This document shows, piece after piece, positions 1-28,474 of a DNA stretch of 64,000 bases. Each line of letters begins with the position of its first letter. Within the stretch, counting starts at the first letter, position 1. This stretch comes from Plumapathes pennacea. Taxonomy: Eukaryota; Cnidaria; Anthozoa; Antipatharia; Myriopathidae. Where the stretch lies: the NCBI GenBank assembly GCA_964036295.1, contig OZ038470.1:601001-665000 (forward strand), read 5' to 3'. The notes beneath the pieces were generated by a model that was given only the letters and a program-made list of their open reading frames with translations, searched no databases and was not told where the DNA came from. Position numbers and translations under genes: made by a program.

Positions 1-529
1 TTACACATTTCGAGCTGTAAACAACAACAGTGAATTGACTTAGGTGGTCCCTTTGTTGTGTGAAACACACTTGGGTTTATAAACCCTTAGTACTTGATTA
101 CGAATCCTCATTATTCAATTCATCAAGTGGGTGTTATTGTTGGCAGGTTTCACAGGAAACATGGAAACAAAAAAGGTACTGTAGAATTGTTTTGAACATC
201 TAAGCCATAACTTAAGCGTTATTTTGGTTTGGTTACAGACCTGGCCAAACGAACTTGTATGTCGAACTACATCAGTTTGCGTTACGTTTGTCCATTCACT
301 TGGGGCGACTTGTGTTGACACTGGTTGGGCTTAAATTTACACGGTAATGGACGCACTCAACGCAAGTTGATCGTATTATCTTTAGTTATAAAAAAGTTTT
401 CTTGGGATTTGCGTGTATTTGCGAGTTGATGCGAGCCGCATTCGTTTGCCCACCCTTCGCACGTCCGTTTTCAAGTTCTTTTTAAACTTGTCTGTTTGTC
501 GTTTTGTTTGTTTGTTTTTTATCGTGCAG
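1..529. other. Probable intron or upstream sequence of the first gene
   Basis: I see no convincing exon here. The stretch ends in a T-rich tract and an AG acceptor at 528-529 that opens the first recognisable exon at 530. It is probably intron of the gene at 530-3282, whose 5' end lies outside the window. Confidence 0.4.
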
Positions 530-3282
530 AAGGAAACGAACAGCGGAGAAAAGCGAAACAGCGAAACAGAAAAGGATGACGACGAAAACACACGCTCCGC
601 TGACCAGCCGTGCCATGAAAACGAGGTACGTATTCCAAACTTTCTGTGGATCATACGTGTACGCATGCGCGGTGACATCACGCCAAAAGAAAGGGAGATC
701 ACGTGTAAAATCACGTGTGAACTACGTGGAAGAAATTCATCACGTTAATCTCTGGTTAAATAAACCAGCAGTCTGGCTTTCAGGGACCAGCATGCCATTA
801 TTTATTCTTTTGTCTAGCAGTTTTTCGGGCGTAAGGCAATGGAGTAAACGAAAAAAACAAAGAAATGTAAAGGGGAATATCTTTTGTTTTTTTTTTTTTT
901 TTTTTCGTTTGCTTTTTTTTTTTGTACATCCTTTCAGCCCTTTAAATTGAGTTTGACTATTCTTCTTTAGGGCGCCTTGTCAAGCAAGACCACATCAGAT
1001 GACGTAAAACTCGAGGAGAACAGCGGGAAGGAGCCAATTAGAAACGAGACAGACGTTGAAGGAGAGCACGAGACAGGACTGGGGACTAGACAGGATGAAA
1101 GCGAGGTTTGTGAACCGCGTTGTTTGATTAGGACAGTGGAACGGAAAGAGTGTGAGACAGAAACAACGCCAGAGACAGACAAATACAGAGACAGAGCGAC
1201 AAAAAAACAATACTTTATACCTGATAGACCAAGATATTATTGAAACAGCTTCTGTTGTCTCCCCTTTTAGCAGCAGACAACACAACGTTTGTTTCATTCT
1301 CTCTGCAGACAAATCCTCATCAGACTGGAAGCGAGGCTGGTGAGGATTCAACGCAAAGCAGAGCAAATAATCACACCGAAACCGAGAAGCGTGACGTCAC
1401 AAGCGGTGTGTCATCTCGAAAGGCTCGCCGTACAGTCTCAGTAGACTCAGTAGACTTCGTGCGCGACAGACCAAGCAGTTTCACAGAGGCTCAGACTCAC
1501 GGCAGACGCAGGCATTACACTGCGTTTGGCGGGGCCGACATTGCAAAGGAACTCGGAAGACTGGGTGTCGCGAGCATCCGGGAACGCACGGCGCTCAATC
1601 TTAAACGAACCTGGAGCCTGGACGCTAGAACGATGGAGAAGGCAAGTTCCACGAGCGACTTGTTTCATCTTAGGAACGATTTGCTGCCTGTCTTTTCGCG
1701 TCCTCTCGAAGGCATCACTGGAAACTCGACGATTAAAAAGACGGTGAAAAAAGTGAGCCGAGCTTTCAGTGAGACGGAAAAGGGTTCTCCACCAGATTGG
1801 ACGTTTTCCGTCCCGTCTCAGGAAAACGCTGACGCTGAAGCTGCCAAAGAGATCCCTAGTCCAGATAACGCGCTTGGTTCAAGTTCCAGTCCAGAGGAAG
1901 GATCTCACGGCAGTTTGGAAAATATTCTCGCGTCGGTTGAGCGTGATATTGATGAGACGAGGCGGACGATCAACAACGCGCAGCTTTTGGAGTCCGCTTT
2001 ACGTCTTAAGAACAACCCGAGCAAGACGGAGCCACCGAGTGAATTGAGCAAGCATTCAACAGAATTGATGAACATGAAACTTCGAGCAATGGAACGCATG
2101 AAGAAGCACAGAGAGCGGATGTTAGAAACGACCAGAAAAAGCGAATTTTTCCGCCCAAAAGAGTTCTTACTGGAGCCTGCCGAGAGCGCGGAGGTTTCAG
2201 ATTCGCGGGAAAACTCGCGAGAGGATCCGCGGGCTGCGAGAGAATACGACATGTTCCAGCAGATGTTGGAGACGGCAAACAAACGCTCGTCCGAATTGCA
2301 GCGCATTCACAACACTACTCTAGAGAAGATGAAAAAACGCAAGGAACAACTTGGAGAATGCACGAGGCAAGATCGCCACCAGAAGGCGAGATCAAGTTCG
2401 GAAAAGTTTAGTCACGTCAAACAAGGAAGGTCAACGAAGGTTATTGACTTTTCGCTCTCCTCTTTTGAGCGGAAGTCAGTCTCGGTTGCAGAGAATGAGA
2501 CAAGAAATCCACAGACGAATGATATTGTGACGGAGAATGACCATTTCTCGATAAGTAACGCAGAGTTGCTCTCGGAGCCGCTCAAATCTCGCAAACGCCT
2601 CATTGATATTTTTGTCGAAGAGAAAGACAGCAATGTGACCGATTATTTTTCGCCTCAAACCGCTGTCGAAGCAGCAATGGACGAGTGGACAGGTTCTTTG
2701 GCTCAAAACGCTGCCGAAGCACCAATTGACGATTGGACAGGTTCTTTGGCTCAAAACGCTGCCGTGGAAGAGCGATGGCCGATTACGCCTCAAAGATGGG
2801 AGCTTCCCAACGTACGCAACATAGCAAGACAGTTTTCAAAGATAATTCACGATCAGGAACAAGTTTCCGAGATTCGAAAGCATGCGCAAGAGGTGAAGTC
2901 TGCTGACAGCCTAAAAATCGACTCCAGTCCTACGGTGCACATTGAGCGCGTTACCAAGGTAACGCTCGAGAGCTGCCCAAGCGGTCCGAACGCGGAAACG
3001 AGGCTTGTGCGAAGACGTCGGAAACCGCGACGTCACAAATTCGGTGATACTCGGCGATCAAGCTGGTCATGTGACCAGGACGAGACCAAGACCAAGGGAA
3101 CGTCTGGGAAAGAAATGAGACCCAAAAGTGTGTTCGTGCGGCAGCCCCCGGCAGTAAAGGTCATTGAGCAGTCGGAAGATAACGAAAGTGCGGAATCCAA
3201 GAGAATCGACGAGAAGGAGAAAGAAGACGTCGTGATCGAGGGACTTGTGCAGCATTTGGTGAATATGTTTGAGCGTTCCTGA
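530..3282 (+). CDS. Unrecognised disordered/coiled-coil protein, 3' part (5' end outside window)
   Basis: I do not recognise this protein. Three exons join in phase 0: 530-625, 971-1105 and 1309-3282 (TGA at 3280-3282). GT and AG borders are visible at 626, 970, 1106 and 1308. No start codon with a good context lies upstream in the window, so earlier exons are probably missing. The visible 734 residues are rich in Ser, Glu, Lys and Arg and look mostly disordered. Short charged helical stretches, for example around 2047-2130 and 2230-2370, could form coiled coils. A 16-residue segment ending in WTGSLAQNA occurs twice (2662-2757). The C-terminus is a short amphipathic segment ending LVNMFERS. 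The gene lies 1.7 kb upstream of CENP-F on the same strand and has its own stop codon, so I treat it as separate. Splice phases make the exon chain fairly sure; function is unknown. Confidence 0.7.
2662..2757 (+). repeat. Coding tandem duplication, 48 bp x 2
   Basis: Two adjacent 48-bp units (2662-2709 and 2710-2757) encode two 16-residue copies that differ at a few positions in the first half and are identical over the last half (WTGSLAQN). It is a recent in-frame duplication inside the unrecognised gene. Confidence 0.85.
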
Positions 3283-4687
3283 GTAGGGTTAAAGGGTCTA
3301 TTCGCACTGAACCGGCAAAGCGTTACTATGACAACTGCGTGTCACAGCTAAGAACACACTACAACTCAAGTATCGGAACACACAAACAAACAAATCGTAC
3401 AAGTGTCACGTCGCGTTCGGTGTAAATAGCCCATCCCAAGGTGAACTTACTTCTGCAACAATGACATCGCGTGCAGTTACCACCTGACTTTTCACGTTCA
3501 GTGTGAAGAAGCCGTTAGCCTGATAGGATCGTTACATTGAGTTTATATATGTTGAAATCGTTTGGTATATTTTCTTTGCGATGTAAATATACAGTGTAGT
3601 TAGAGGTGTACAGGTGCAGTATATTTACCAGTAGGGGTATAGTATGTGGGTGTAAGGTTTTGTAAATGTTTATTCAAAGCTAAAGTTGTAGTTTTTTCTT
3701 TCTTCATAATCTAAAGATGCTTATATTGTTTTTGATACACAAGTATTTTTTTGAGAACGCTCGTTAGATTTTGTACTCTGTATATCTGTATATAATTAAT
3801 TTGAAGTTGATTTTCAAAGTCGCTCTGTCGCTTGCTGAAATGTATGTTTGCGAGAAAAGCGGTTGATGGATGACGGTCTTAGGATGAAAAGTCATCCTAA
3901 GACCGCTCGAGTGTCGCTTCTCTGCTTTACGTATGATGAATAGCTTGGAGATACCAAATAGAAGATATTTTAATGATTATATTCAAAGCAATCTATATAA
4001 AACAACCAAAATTTAGTGGTAGTTTGTTAGAAATCCAGATGTGGTCTGTTAACATATATTTGTACATTATATTTTGCTATAAACCTGTGAGCTAAACTAG
4101 GTGAACAAGTAAGTTTGCAGTAAGCACTAGAGAAAGATTTTGGAATTAACCGTGGATTAGCTTGATCGAATTTTGAACAACTGGGATCTAATTTTCAGAA
4201 CGTCAAAATAAGATTGACTACATTTTGGTAGTCACATCCGGCGCCATCAAATCTTTGCAGTTTTTTTTTTTTTTTTTTTTTTTTTTTTGTTGCAATGCCT
4301 TTTTTGTGAAAGAGACAATTGTTTTGGACAAAAACAGCTACTAATTAAATGGACATTAAACTTTGTTTTTAGAGGCCGTTTCCTTTCTCTTTCATGCATT
4401 TGTGACTGTCTCTGGTCTTGTCCTTTCTGGTCTTTTTTGACTATCTCTGGTCTTGCGGGGTTCATGAACTAAAAGCAATTGGGCTGTTCTGTCTGTTTCT
4501 ATTTTTAGTCTTTCTGTGTAGCAAAGAGAAAACAAATACTGAAGTTGTTGAAACAAGCAAGGAAACATGATTACTATGTTGCAAGTATGCTGTGGTTTTC
4601 AAATTGGATACAATTCGTGAAAATAATTTTCAAATTATATTTGCAAATAAACTTTTCACGGTCCCTTTAGTCGATCGTGTGCGAGTG
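3283..4687. other. 3' UTR and intergenic gap, no gene seen
   Basis: AT-rich sequence after the stop codon of the first gene. It contains a strong hairpin (3852-3922) and a run of about 28 T at 4261-4288. I see no coding exon. Confidence 0.6.
3852..3922. repeat. Hairpin with perfect 14-bp inner stem
   Basis: Positions 3874-3887 pair perfectly with 3892-3905 around a 4-nt loop. The flanks (3852-3861 and 3915-3922) pair again with a small bulge, giving an interrupted foldback of about 70 nt. It lies in or just after the 3' UTR of the preceding gene. It could be a pre-miRNA-like foldback or a short inverted-repeat element. Confidence 0.7.
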
Positions 4688-4973
4688 AAAAAATGAACGT
4701 TTCGATCTCGTTCCATTTCCACTCGTATCCAATCTCGGAGTCGTTAATAAAAAGGCTGGGTCGAGTATCCGCCATTTTGAACTCGACGCTTATTGTGCGA
4801 TTAACCAATCAGAGGCACGAACGCGCCATATTTAATTTTCAAAGGCACGAGACGCAAAGTGAGTGGAAGTTGTTGTCTTTACATTCTTGTTCTTCGTTTT
4901 TTGGGGGGGCGAATTTGTGTTAGTTTAGGGGATCAGATCGTTCCTTGCGATCTCTAAGTTCCTCACTGATACA
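4688..4973 (+). promoter_or_regulatory. CENP-F promoter and 5' UTR with CHR-like and CCAAT motifs
   Basis: The 290 bp upstream of the CENP-F start contain TTTGAA at 4776-4781, CCAAT at 4805-4809, a CGCGCC block at 4822-4827 and an inverted TTTGAA at 4838-4843. TTTGAA (CHR), CCAAT and E2F-like GC blocks are the usual parts of late cell-cycle promoters, including those of vertebrate centromere genes. The motifs are short, so function is inferred from grouping and from the identity of the gene. Confidence 0.45.
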
Positions 4974-21524
<16,551 letters not shown>

Positions 21525-22046
21525 ACCAACGGTGCGTCACTACGAAGTTCATACCAAACCTGCTGCTCATCGGGTCGCCACCAGAGGCTACTCAGCAAGC
21601 CACAAGAACTCGTTTTGAATTTATAGTTTGAGGATTCAATATTCAACAGGGCCCGCAAAACTTTAAATTGATGTTGTCATTGGTGTATACGCCGCGATGA
21701 GTCAAGCCGAATTGCTGTGAACAATAGTTTGTTTAAATAGATTTAATGTACATTTGATGACCAGATTTAATATACCATAAGCTCCCTTACACTCCTGTCC
21801 CCGAGGACTCTGAACTGCTACGATTTTGATGGAACTAACGGAGCGCCTGGCGAGACTACAAGCTGAAATTGACTTTCATCGGAGTTTGCGATGCTAGGAA
21901 GTGTTACAGCCGTGTGTTACGCGAACCAAGAGCTTTTGCCGTGTAAGAGAGCTTTAGAGAAGCACTGATTGTTCCGTTTTTATATTCCTGCGTGGAAACT
22001 TGTTTGTAAATATCTCGGAGGAAGCCAAGCAGCATTGTATTTAATT

Positions 22047-22052
22047 AATAAA
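22047..22052 (+). terminator. Polyadenylation signal of CENP-F
   Basis: AATAAA 523 bp after the CENP-F stop codon, followed by a GT-rich stretch. It is the first canonical signal I noticed downstream. Confidence 0.55.
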
Positions 22053-22511
22053 TGTGCGCGTCAAAGGTTGTGAGCGGCAAAGGAATTGAATTGCTCCTGG
22101 ATTGGTGCTGTTTTAACTTCCTGTTTACCCAAAAATGTTGAGGGTATCAAACCTGGAGACATTGTTTGCAAGGAAGCTTTATTAAACGTACGCTTTCCAG
22201 GAATTTCTTGGACTGAATTCTGACGTACATCATTTAAAACGTTACGACTACAAGATGCACAGAAACGTTAGTACAGTGTGTGGTAACTACCGGTTCTAGA
22301 TTCACTAGTTGATTTACATGTCTAAAAGCAGCTTGGTTTCAGCGTCTTCAAAACCCGTCTTTTGTCGAGGTGCCCTGCCGCAAAAAAGGACTGTTTTAGC
22401 AATATGATACTACCAACTTGAGTAGTTTTGAGTAGTTTTCACATTGTTGTTGACATATGACGGATAGTGGATAATTTCTAGTTTGAGTTAAATCGCGCAA
22501 GTCCAACCTCA

Positions 22512-22748
22512 TTAGTTCGCTGCCAGTCTCTTCTCGTGATTGCTCAGGATCGTCTCCAGTCTTTCAAGCAGTCGCTCTGCCCGGCTCACTCTGAGCGGCA
22601 GCTCAGCAACAGCCGGCGCGCCCGCGTCTTCCCGCGCATTTGCAAACTCCATTTCCCGCCGACCGAGACGGAAGTGGCCCTCGGTCACGTGGGCTAACAA
22701 TACCACAGACAAACAAAGGAGGAGGACGATAGATTTGTACTGTTGCAT
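22512..22748 (-). CDS. Small secreted precursor, candidate HFRL-amide neuropeptide
   Basis: This 78-aa protein is read from ATG at 22748-22746 to TAA at 22514-22512. A TTTTCTTACAG acceptor lies 11 bases before the ATG, so the 5' UTR is split by an intron. Residues 1-24 form a signal peptide (hydrophobic core IVLLLCLSVVLL, likely cleavage after TEG). Directly after it comes H25-F-R-L-G-R-R31: a short peptide, an amidation Gly and a dibasic cleavage site. The remaining 47 residues are charged, probably helical and contain no cysteine. Two other genes in this window (31416-31649 and 32681-32977) share only the signal peptide and H-[FL]-[RT]-[LV]-G-[RK]. I infer a one-copy neuropeptide or hormone precursor. 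No family name is recognised, and it may instead be another secreted protein. Confidence 0.7.
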   Translation of the reverse strand: MQQYKSIVLLLCLSVVLLAHVTEGHFRLGRREMEFANAREDAGAPAVAELPLRVSRAERLLERLETILSNHEKRLAAN

Positions 22749-25700
22749 ATTTAACGTACCTGTAAGAAAAGAAAGACAATGAAAGTGCATTCGAATTTCT
22801 TTCTGTACAAATGTTGGTTTTTATTTGCTGACAATGGCCAGCTGCCGAAAGCAGCCACTTTTTCACAACCGTCTGCCAAGTAGGCCGGCTAGTTCTATTT
22901 TTCTTTGTACTTAGGCTTATATCCGTGAAAACAGGTTTTGACCAGCGAACAAATGCGAAGTCTAGGTCAAACTCCGGCTAAAAGCCTTAGTGTTCTGACT
23001 CAAAGCAGAAATGAAGCAGTGTTTTCCCGCCCGCATCGTCGACGACCAAACTGCGAGATGTCGGTGAAAGAAACGTTTAAAGTTTCTTTTCTTTTAGATA
23101 TAATCCTGATTTAGCCTAAGGATGGTAAACATATCAAGGGAAAACAGGTTTATAGATTGAATTCGAATATCTCGAGTGTCGTCCTGATACGTTTTGAAGT
23201 CGTCTAACAGATCGAAAGTATGCGCAGAAAAGTAACCGAGTTCTTTTTTTTTTAACAGTTTCGTTTCTTCCTTCAGATGCGTGGGTGGGTTTCGTTTGAG
23301 CCGCTACCTTAAGGCGGGTTTGCCTTCACAATTTATCATTTGTTTAGGATAGGATATAGATAAAAATACACAGAGCAACAAGCTTCAATTTTTGCGATGA
23401 GCTGTCGGAAGTCCGATATTGGTTTGAGGCGGATAAGTTAGACTAGATGAACATAGATCACTAAAATGATACACGAAATTATCAAACCACTCTCTGCAAA
23501 AACGACAGATTTCCAAACAGGAGTCATGAGCTGTGACATGATATACTATCTGCGAGATATGGAACAACTGTTTGTGATCGAACTTCCTTAAGTGGGTAGA
23601 AGGCGAAATATTTGAAAAGTTCGTCGAAAAATAGCTTGGTAACGTGCGAGAAAGCAATGCAAAAGTTGGTATAATTAAAAAGTTATATTGACAACACTGA
23701 TATCCCAAACTTAACTTATACAGTCACATTTGAAGTGTTTACCAAGGCAAGTGCCATGTAGAGTTGTTCAGGGATAGTCTTTAGGAAGACTTAACACCAA
23801 GACCAGTATTAGGGCAAGGACAACGTTTTAGTTTGGAACACTTACGTTGAGAGTTGCTTTCCAAGTGTGAGGCGACTTAGTTTGAGGACAAAGTGTAACT
23901 GAGCGATAACAGAAGAGTACGCCTTTATCAATACAGATTCCGGAACAAACCTACGCGTGTTATCTCCGTAGCATTTTAGCCGCAAACAATAGTTGTGCGC
24001 TACTTCCTATTGTTCAGGCGAGGTTATATTATATTTAAGCCATAATTATAAAGCGCGCAGAATGGAGCAGGTGAAATCAGGGAAACGTGGCAGAGGTAAC
24101 TGCAAAATACGCCGTTTGTTTGCACTTCTAATTACGTTTCTTTTCTACAACATTTGTGTAAACAGTCCCGGAGTAGCTGCTTAATAATGAACTTGTCGGC
24201 TTCAGGCGGTTTAGAAAAGCGGTTATTGCATAAAATTTAGTCGCTGTTCTTTGTTTTTAAAGGATTTTTAGTCAATCTTTACATTATTGTCGTGGGTGCG
24301 AGTTCGTCACAAAGTTAATTCCTATTTCCAAGCCTTTTCAATGTTGCCATGTGTTTTCTATAAATGTTCCATGATAACACCCCACTCAAAAGTTGTTATT
24401 GAGTGCACTTTCTCGAAGCTCGTCAGACTACTTATCCAACTTCGTAAATATCCGCTGCCTGCGTTTATTGCTGAGTTGAGTTGATTTAATTGTGAAATAA
24501 GAGAGTACATGATCGATTAGTGGCATCGCTTCTTTGTTAAAGCACTACCAAGTAATAAAACCGACATTGAGTTACGTTTGAGCCTGTCAGGGAAAATATT
24601 AAAACACATCAAATGACGCACTATTCCTTGTGAAGAGAATAGCAAGTTGGGGACCTTATGAACTGAATCAGGCAAATTAAATCATTCTCATTACGAAAGA
24701 AAAACACGAGGAGAGAAAGTTTCCCCCCCAGTTGTAGTCAGGAAAAATAATTGGGGGAAAGTGCATGTCAAACCTCCAACTTCCAAGAAATTGTACTCGT
24801 TCTTGTTTATTGCTCGAAGTCTGATGATTCTGCCGGGATAGTTTACACATTCAGAAGTGATTATTATTTTTTTCAACAACACTCCCTCCCTTGTTTTTCT
24901 ATGAATGTCTTCTTCCTTCACAGTGGTCTTTTATTTGGTGCCGCGAAGGCACACTTTGGGGGGTGTTCAACCTAGAGCAAGTCTCGTTTAGGATTTCATC
25001 CATCTTTACAAACAAAATGATAAGTTTCTTTTTGTATTGCTTTGCATCCGTCGGTATCAAAGTGCTTCGTGTTCGCCGTGCATCGTTGTTTGTTCAGTTA
25101 GAAATGGAGCTACTTTATTGCAAATCTTGCGAAACTGTATACCTTGTCGGTGCCACCCGAAGAAATACTAATAAAGAAATAATATGAAAGGGATCTGCTT
25201 AAATACAGTGGATTATAAGCTTTATTTAAGATATATACTTTGGGCGCAAAAACTTTGCTTCTTTGATCATGTGTGGGTTTTTATTTTTTGTCGATTTACC
25301 TTCTGCGATGGAAACACGGAATATCAAAAACTAAACATCCCTGAAAAGACTAATCAAATTCTGTTTCCGTTTGAGTAAGAAAGCGGCAACCTACTGACGC
25401 GAAGCGTTTATGGGAATTACATGCAGCGGCTTATTTGACACGAATAAACTCAAACAACCAAATGTTTATTATTTTCTCCAACATCACCGGAAAACTCAAG
25501 GGCTTACTTTGTTGTTTTGACACTTTTAGAGTGTCTCACTTTACATAATTAAGTCAGAAAGACTACTAAACCCATAAGCTGTGGTAATTAGTTGACGAAA
25601 AAAGAACTTACTTTGCGAAACGAAACGCAGTCTGTTCATTCGAAATGTTTTCTTTTTTTGGAGCGAGTTTTCAAAGCGACATGGGATTTTTAAAGGCGAA

Positions 25701-26186
25701 GTCTGTAAGAAAGCATTGCATCGAAAACACCTGCTTAATCAGGAGTTGATCATATGAAATCAGCTTAACGGAATCGAGAACAAATTTAGGAAATGTTAAT
25801 AATACCAGTATTCGCCACATGTGGAGATAATAAAAAAACATCCGTGCGCAAATATTACTCTTTTCTTTTTACAGAAAAAAGGTGCGCTTATATGAAAGGC
25901 CCAGCCATATTGAGTTGTTGAAGTCTCGCGGACTAGGCTGACTTCTAGCCATTACATTTCTTGCAGATATCGAAAGGCTGATTCTGTATTTGTTATGATT
26001 TTTTATCTCAAGAGACTCGAAATCAGGATTGATCTGCTCTTACCTTGAAGTTGGTCGCGTGAATTAGTCGGTTAAATAGATAAGATTGCTAATGCAGATT
26101 TGTTCGCCTGTATATGAGCTAAGCACTAGACATATGAATTATTTAATCTTGATTAAGCTGTTTAGTTCGAGTTCATAGTGCAGATT

Positions 26187-26510
26187 CTCCCAACCATTCA
26201 AGAAGAAAATGTATGAGCGATGTAGTGAGAATTTGATAATTCAATCAGCTTTCACTGATCTGAGAAAGTTATAAAAAGCCATGCAAGTTATCCGAGCGTG
26301 CAACATAGCAAAATCAATAATTGTACAGAACAGAAAATACGTCCTGATGAAGAAGAAATTTCAACTGAATAACATTAAACTATCTGAAGTTGTGTTCTAT
26401 ATTCGGGTTGTGCTAGAAAATTGAACCTCTGCATCAGAAAAGATAATCTAATTTTCATGGCTTTGTTCATTTCCATACTATGGAAATTATCTCTGGCGTG
26501 AGTAATATCA
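26187..26510 (+). repeat. Interspersed repeat copy
   Basis: ATTCTCCCAACCATTC, AAAATGTATGAGCGATGTAG and a downstream ATTATCTCTGGCGTGAG are all found in the same order near 43,389-43,525, and in part at 14,516. No inverted ends were identified, so the class is unknown. Confidence 0.55.
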
Positions 26511-27957
26511 TGGAAATGTTGCCTAGAAACTCTCTGTAAATAAACCAGAATGGTTTTGAATTATTGTTTCCGGAGTTTTTCTGACAAAACTGTTGATTAA
26601 CAACGTGATTGAGTTTACACTTTTTTGTTTTATACGTGTAAAGAGGGCTACAAACATTAAAGATGGGTTCAGTTGATATACACTCAACAGGAAAAGTAGC
26701 GATCCTACCATGGCTTACTTCGAACTATGTACGAGGGTTGTGTTTAAATAACGTTTTCTGCTCCGAGAAATACGAACAGGGAGTCGATGTCGAATTATTG
26801 CTCATGAGTAAATTCTGACCGCATTTTTCACGTTCTTGAGCTCAGTTCACGTTTTGCTTTGTTTTGGGTGTGTATTTGCTTTTAAAGTTTGGTTTGGACA
26901 GAGAATATTAAACAGGGCTAACATTTCCTGCTTTGAGCTGACTTCAAAGCTAGCGGCTTCATTTAGTTGTCGTTTGGCGCTTTCATGATCGTATATATCC
27001 CTGAATTAATTCCAAACAATCATCACTTCTCCGCATTGAACAACAGTTCAGTTTGATGGGTTGGAAAAAGTTCTCTTCCTTTCTTGGGACATAGAACGTG
27101 TGTAAGCCCGGGTTTGCAAGAACAACAATCACTAAACAAAGCATCACTTCATTCGTTTTATTTAAAAGTTCAGATTAATATAATAACAAAACAAAGCCAA
27201 GTATTTGATCTTTTTGTTCCTCGTGATCTCTGGTTGGCCCGGCCTGAATTGCACCTTTTGCTGAGGAAGAATGTTTGTGCGCCTGATATCCCTATACGAG
27301 AGAGAAATAGAAAACTTGCATTGCCTCCACCCCAAAGTTTTTTGTTTGTGTATGTGAAAAAATTTGACCAAAGGTTCTATGACAAATACATTTGCTGAAA
27401 AGCTGGCATTCTAGCTCCTTTATAACATGGATAATTTGCTACATGTAAAGTTTGCTCGTGTACACGAAAACTTGTCAAAGTTTTTCGGAAAACTTTAGTT
27501 CCCAGGTCTATATTTGCAAGCGTGTTCGTGCGGTCAAGATGGCGGCGTCCGCAAGATCGACAACTAAAGTCTTTGAATTGGTCAGATAATGAATATTTTA
27601 ATTCAAATAATAAAAATCATAACTAGAAATATGATGTTCACATTCACAAAGTATTGGAGATAATCTATTTTGTATCCACGTTATTTAGCTTTGAAATTAA
27701 TTTGAGCTCGTCATTTCACAAACCGCTTCATTTGTGTGCGCGCGGAGTTTGAGAGGTTTTTCAGAAATATTTCTTGTGTCCGCAACAAATTTTTCACGCG
27801 TGGCAAAACCGGGCAACATTTTGGGGAAACATGCGCGCGCGTTTCGCCAGGCTTTGATGCTGCGGCGTGCGCGCGCACACAAATGAAGCGATAAGTGAAA
27901 TAAATTATTCATTTATTGCTTTTGATAAGACCTGGGGCCTATTTTTCGACAGTATAG

Positions 27958-28235
27958 CCTGGTTTCCATATGATCGCCTGGATCGCTTCTGTCGTCCGCA
28001 AAACTAGTGTGGCGATCGAATCGATTATATGGAAACCATAGTCACCGGCAATCGAAGCGATTGTCGTCGCAAGGATCGCCCCGGTTCTATCTCAAACGAT
28101 CGGGGCGATAGAAATGTTTGTAAAATGGAAACCACCTCGGACGATCGAGACCATTATGTAGAAACTCTGGGCGGTCGCAGCGATTCCGGCGATCGGGCCG
28201 ATTCGGGCGATTGAAGCGATCACTTGGAAACCAGG
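27958..28235. mobile_element. MITE-like element rich in GATCG/CGATC
   Basis: Inverted ends are CCTGGTTTCCATATGATCGC (27958-27977) and the reverse complement of CCTGGTTTCCAAGTGATCGC (28216-28235). The 278-bp interior consists of degenerate CGATCG-type units and several TGGAAACC blocks. No coding capacity. Target-site duplication is not clear. Confidence 0.75.
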
Positions 28236-28444
28236 TTCATGAGCCCGCGCTAAGACAATTTCGTTGCCAATCTCGGGCGACTCCATTATAATTTAGCGAT
28301 TTCAATGTGAACGGGCTCTTGATTACACCTTCAGGTGCTTAAACCAGCTCACTTTGCTTTCACCTAAAGCTTCTGGTTTTACATTTCATTAAAAGAGCTT
28401 GTCATCTCAAAGGAAGGGGACACTTACTGGTCACAACAGCCGAA

Positions 28445-28474
28445 CCGACAAGAAATTTCAATAGTTCTTGTCGG
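28445..28474. repeat. Perfect 10-bp inverted repeat
   Basis: CCGACAAGAA, a 10-nt loop, then TTCTTGTCGG. The left arm recurs near 28820 (AACCGACAAGAAC), so it may be part of a larger degenerate element. Confidence 0.6.

Noticed and set aside
22656-22676. HFR core as a melanocortin (HFRW) relative
   Set aside because: The Trp is replaced by Leu, the sister genes have HLRV and HLTV, and cnidarian melanocortins are not known to me. Three shared residues are not evidence.
28029-28214. Open frame rich in Asp/Arg/Ser in the CGATCG-rich element
   Set aside because: It is produced by the repeat units of the inverted-repeat element (27958-28235).
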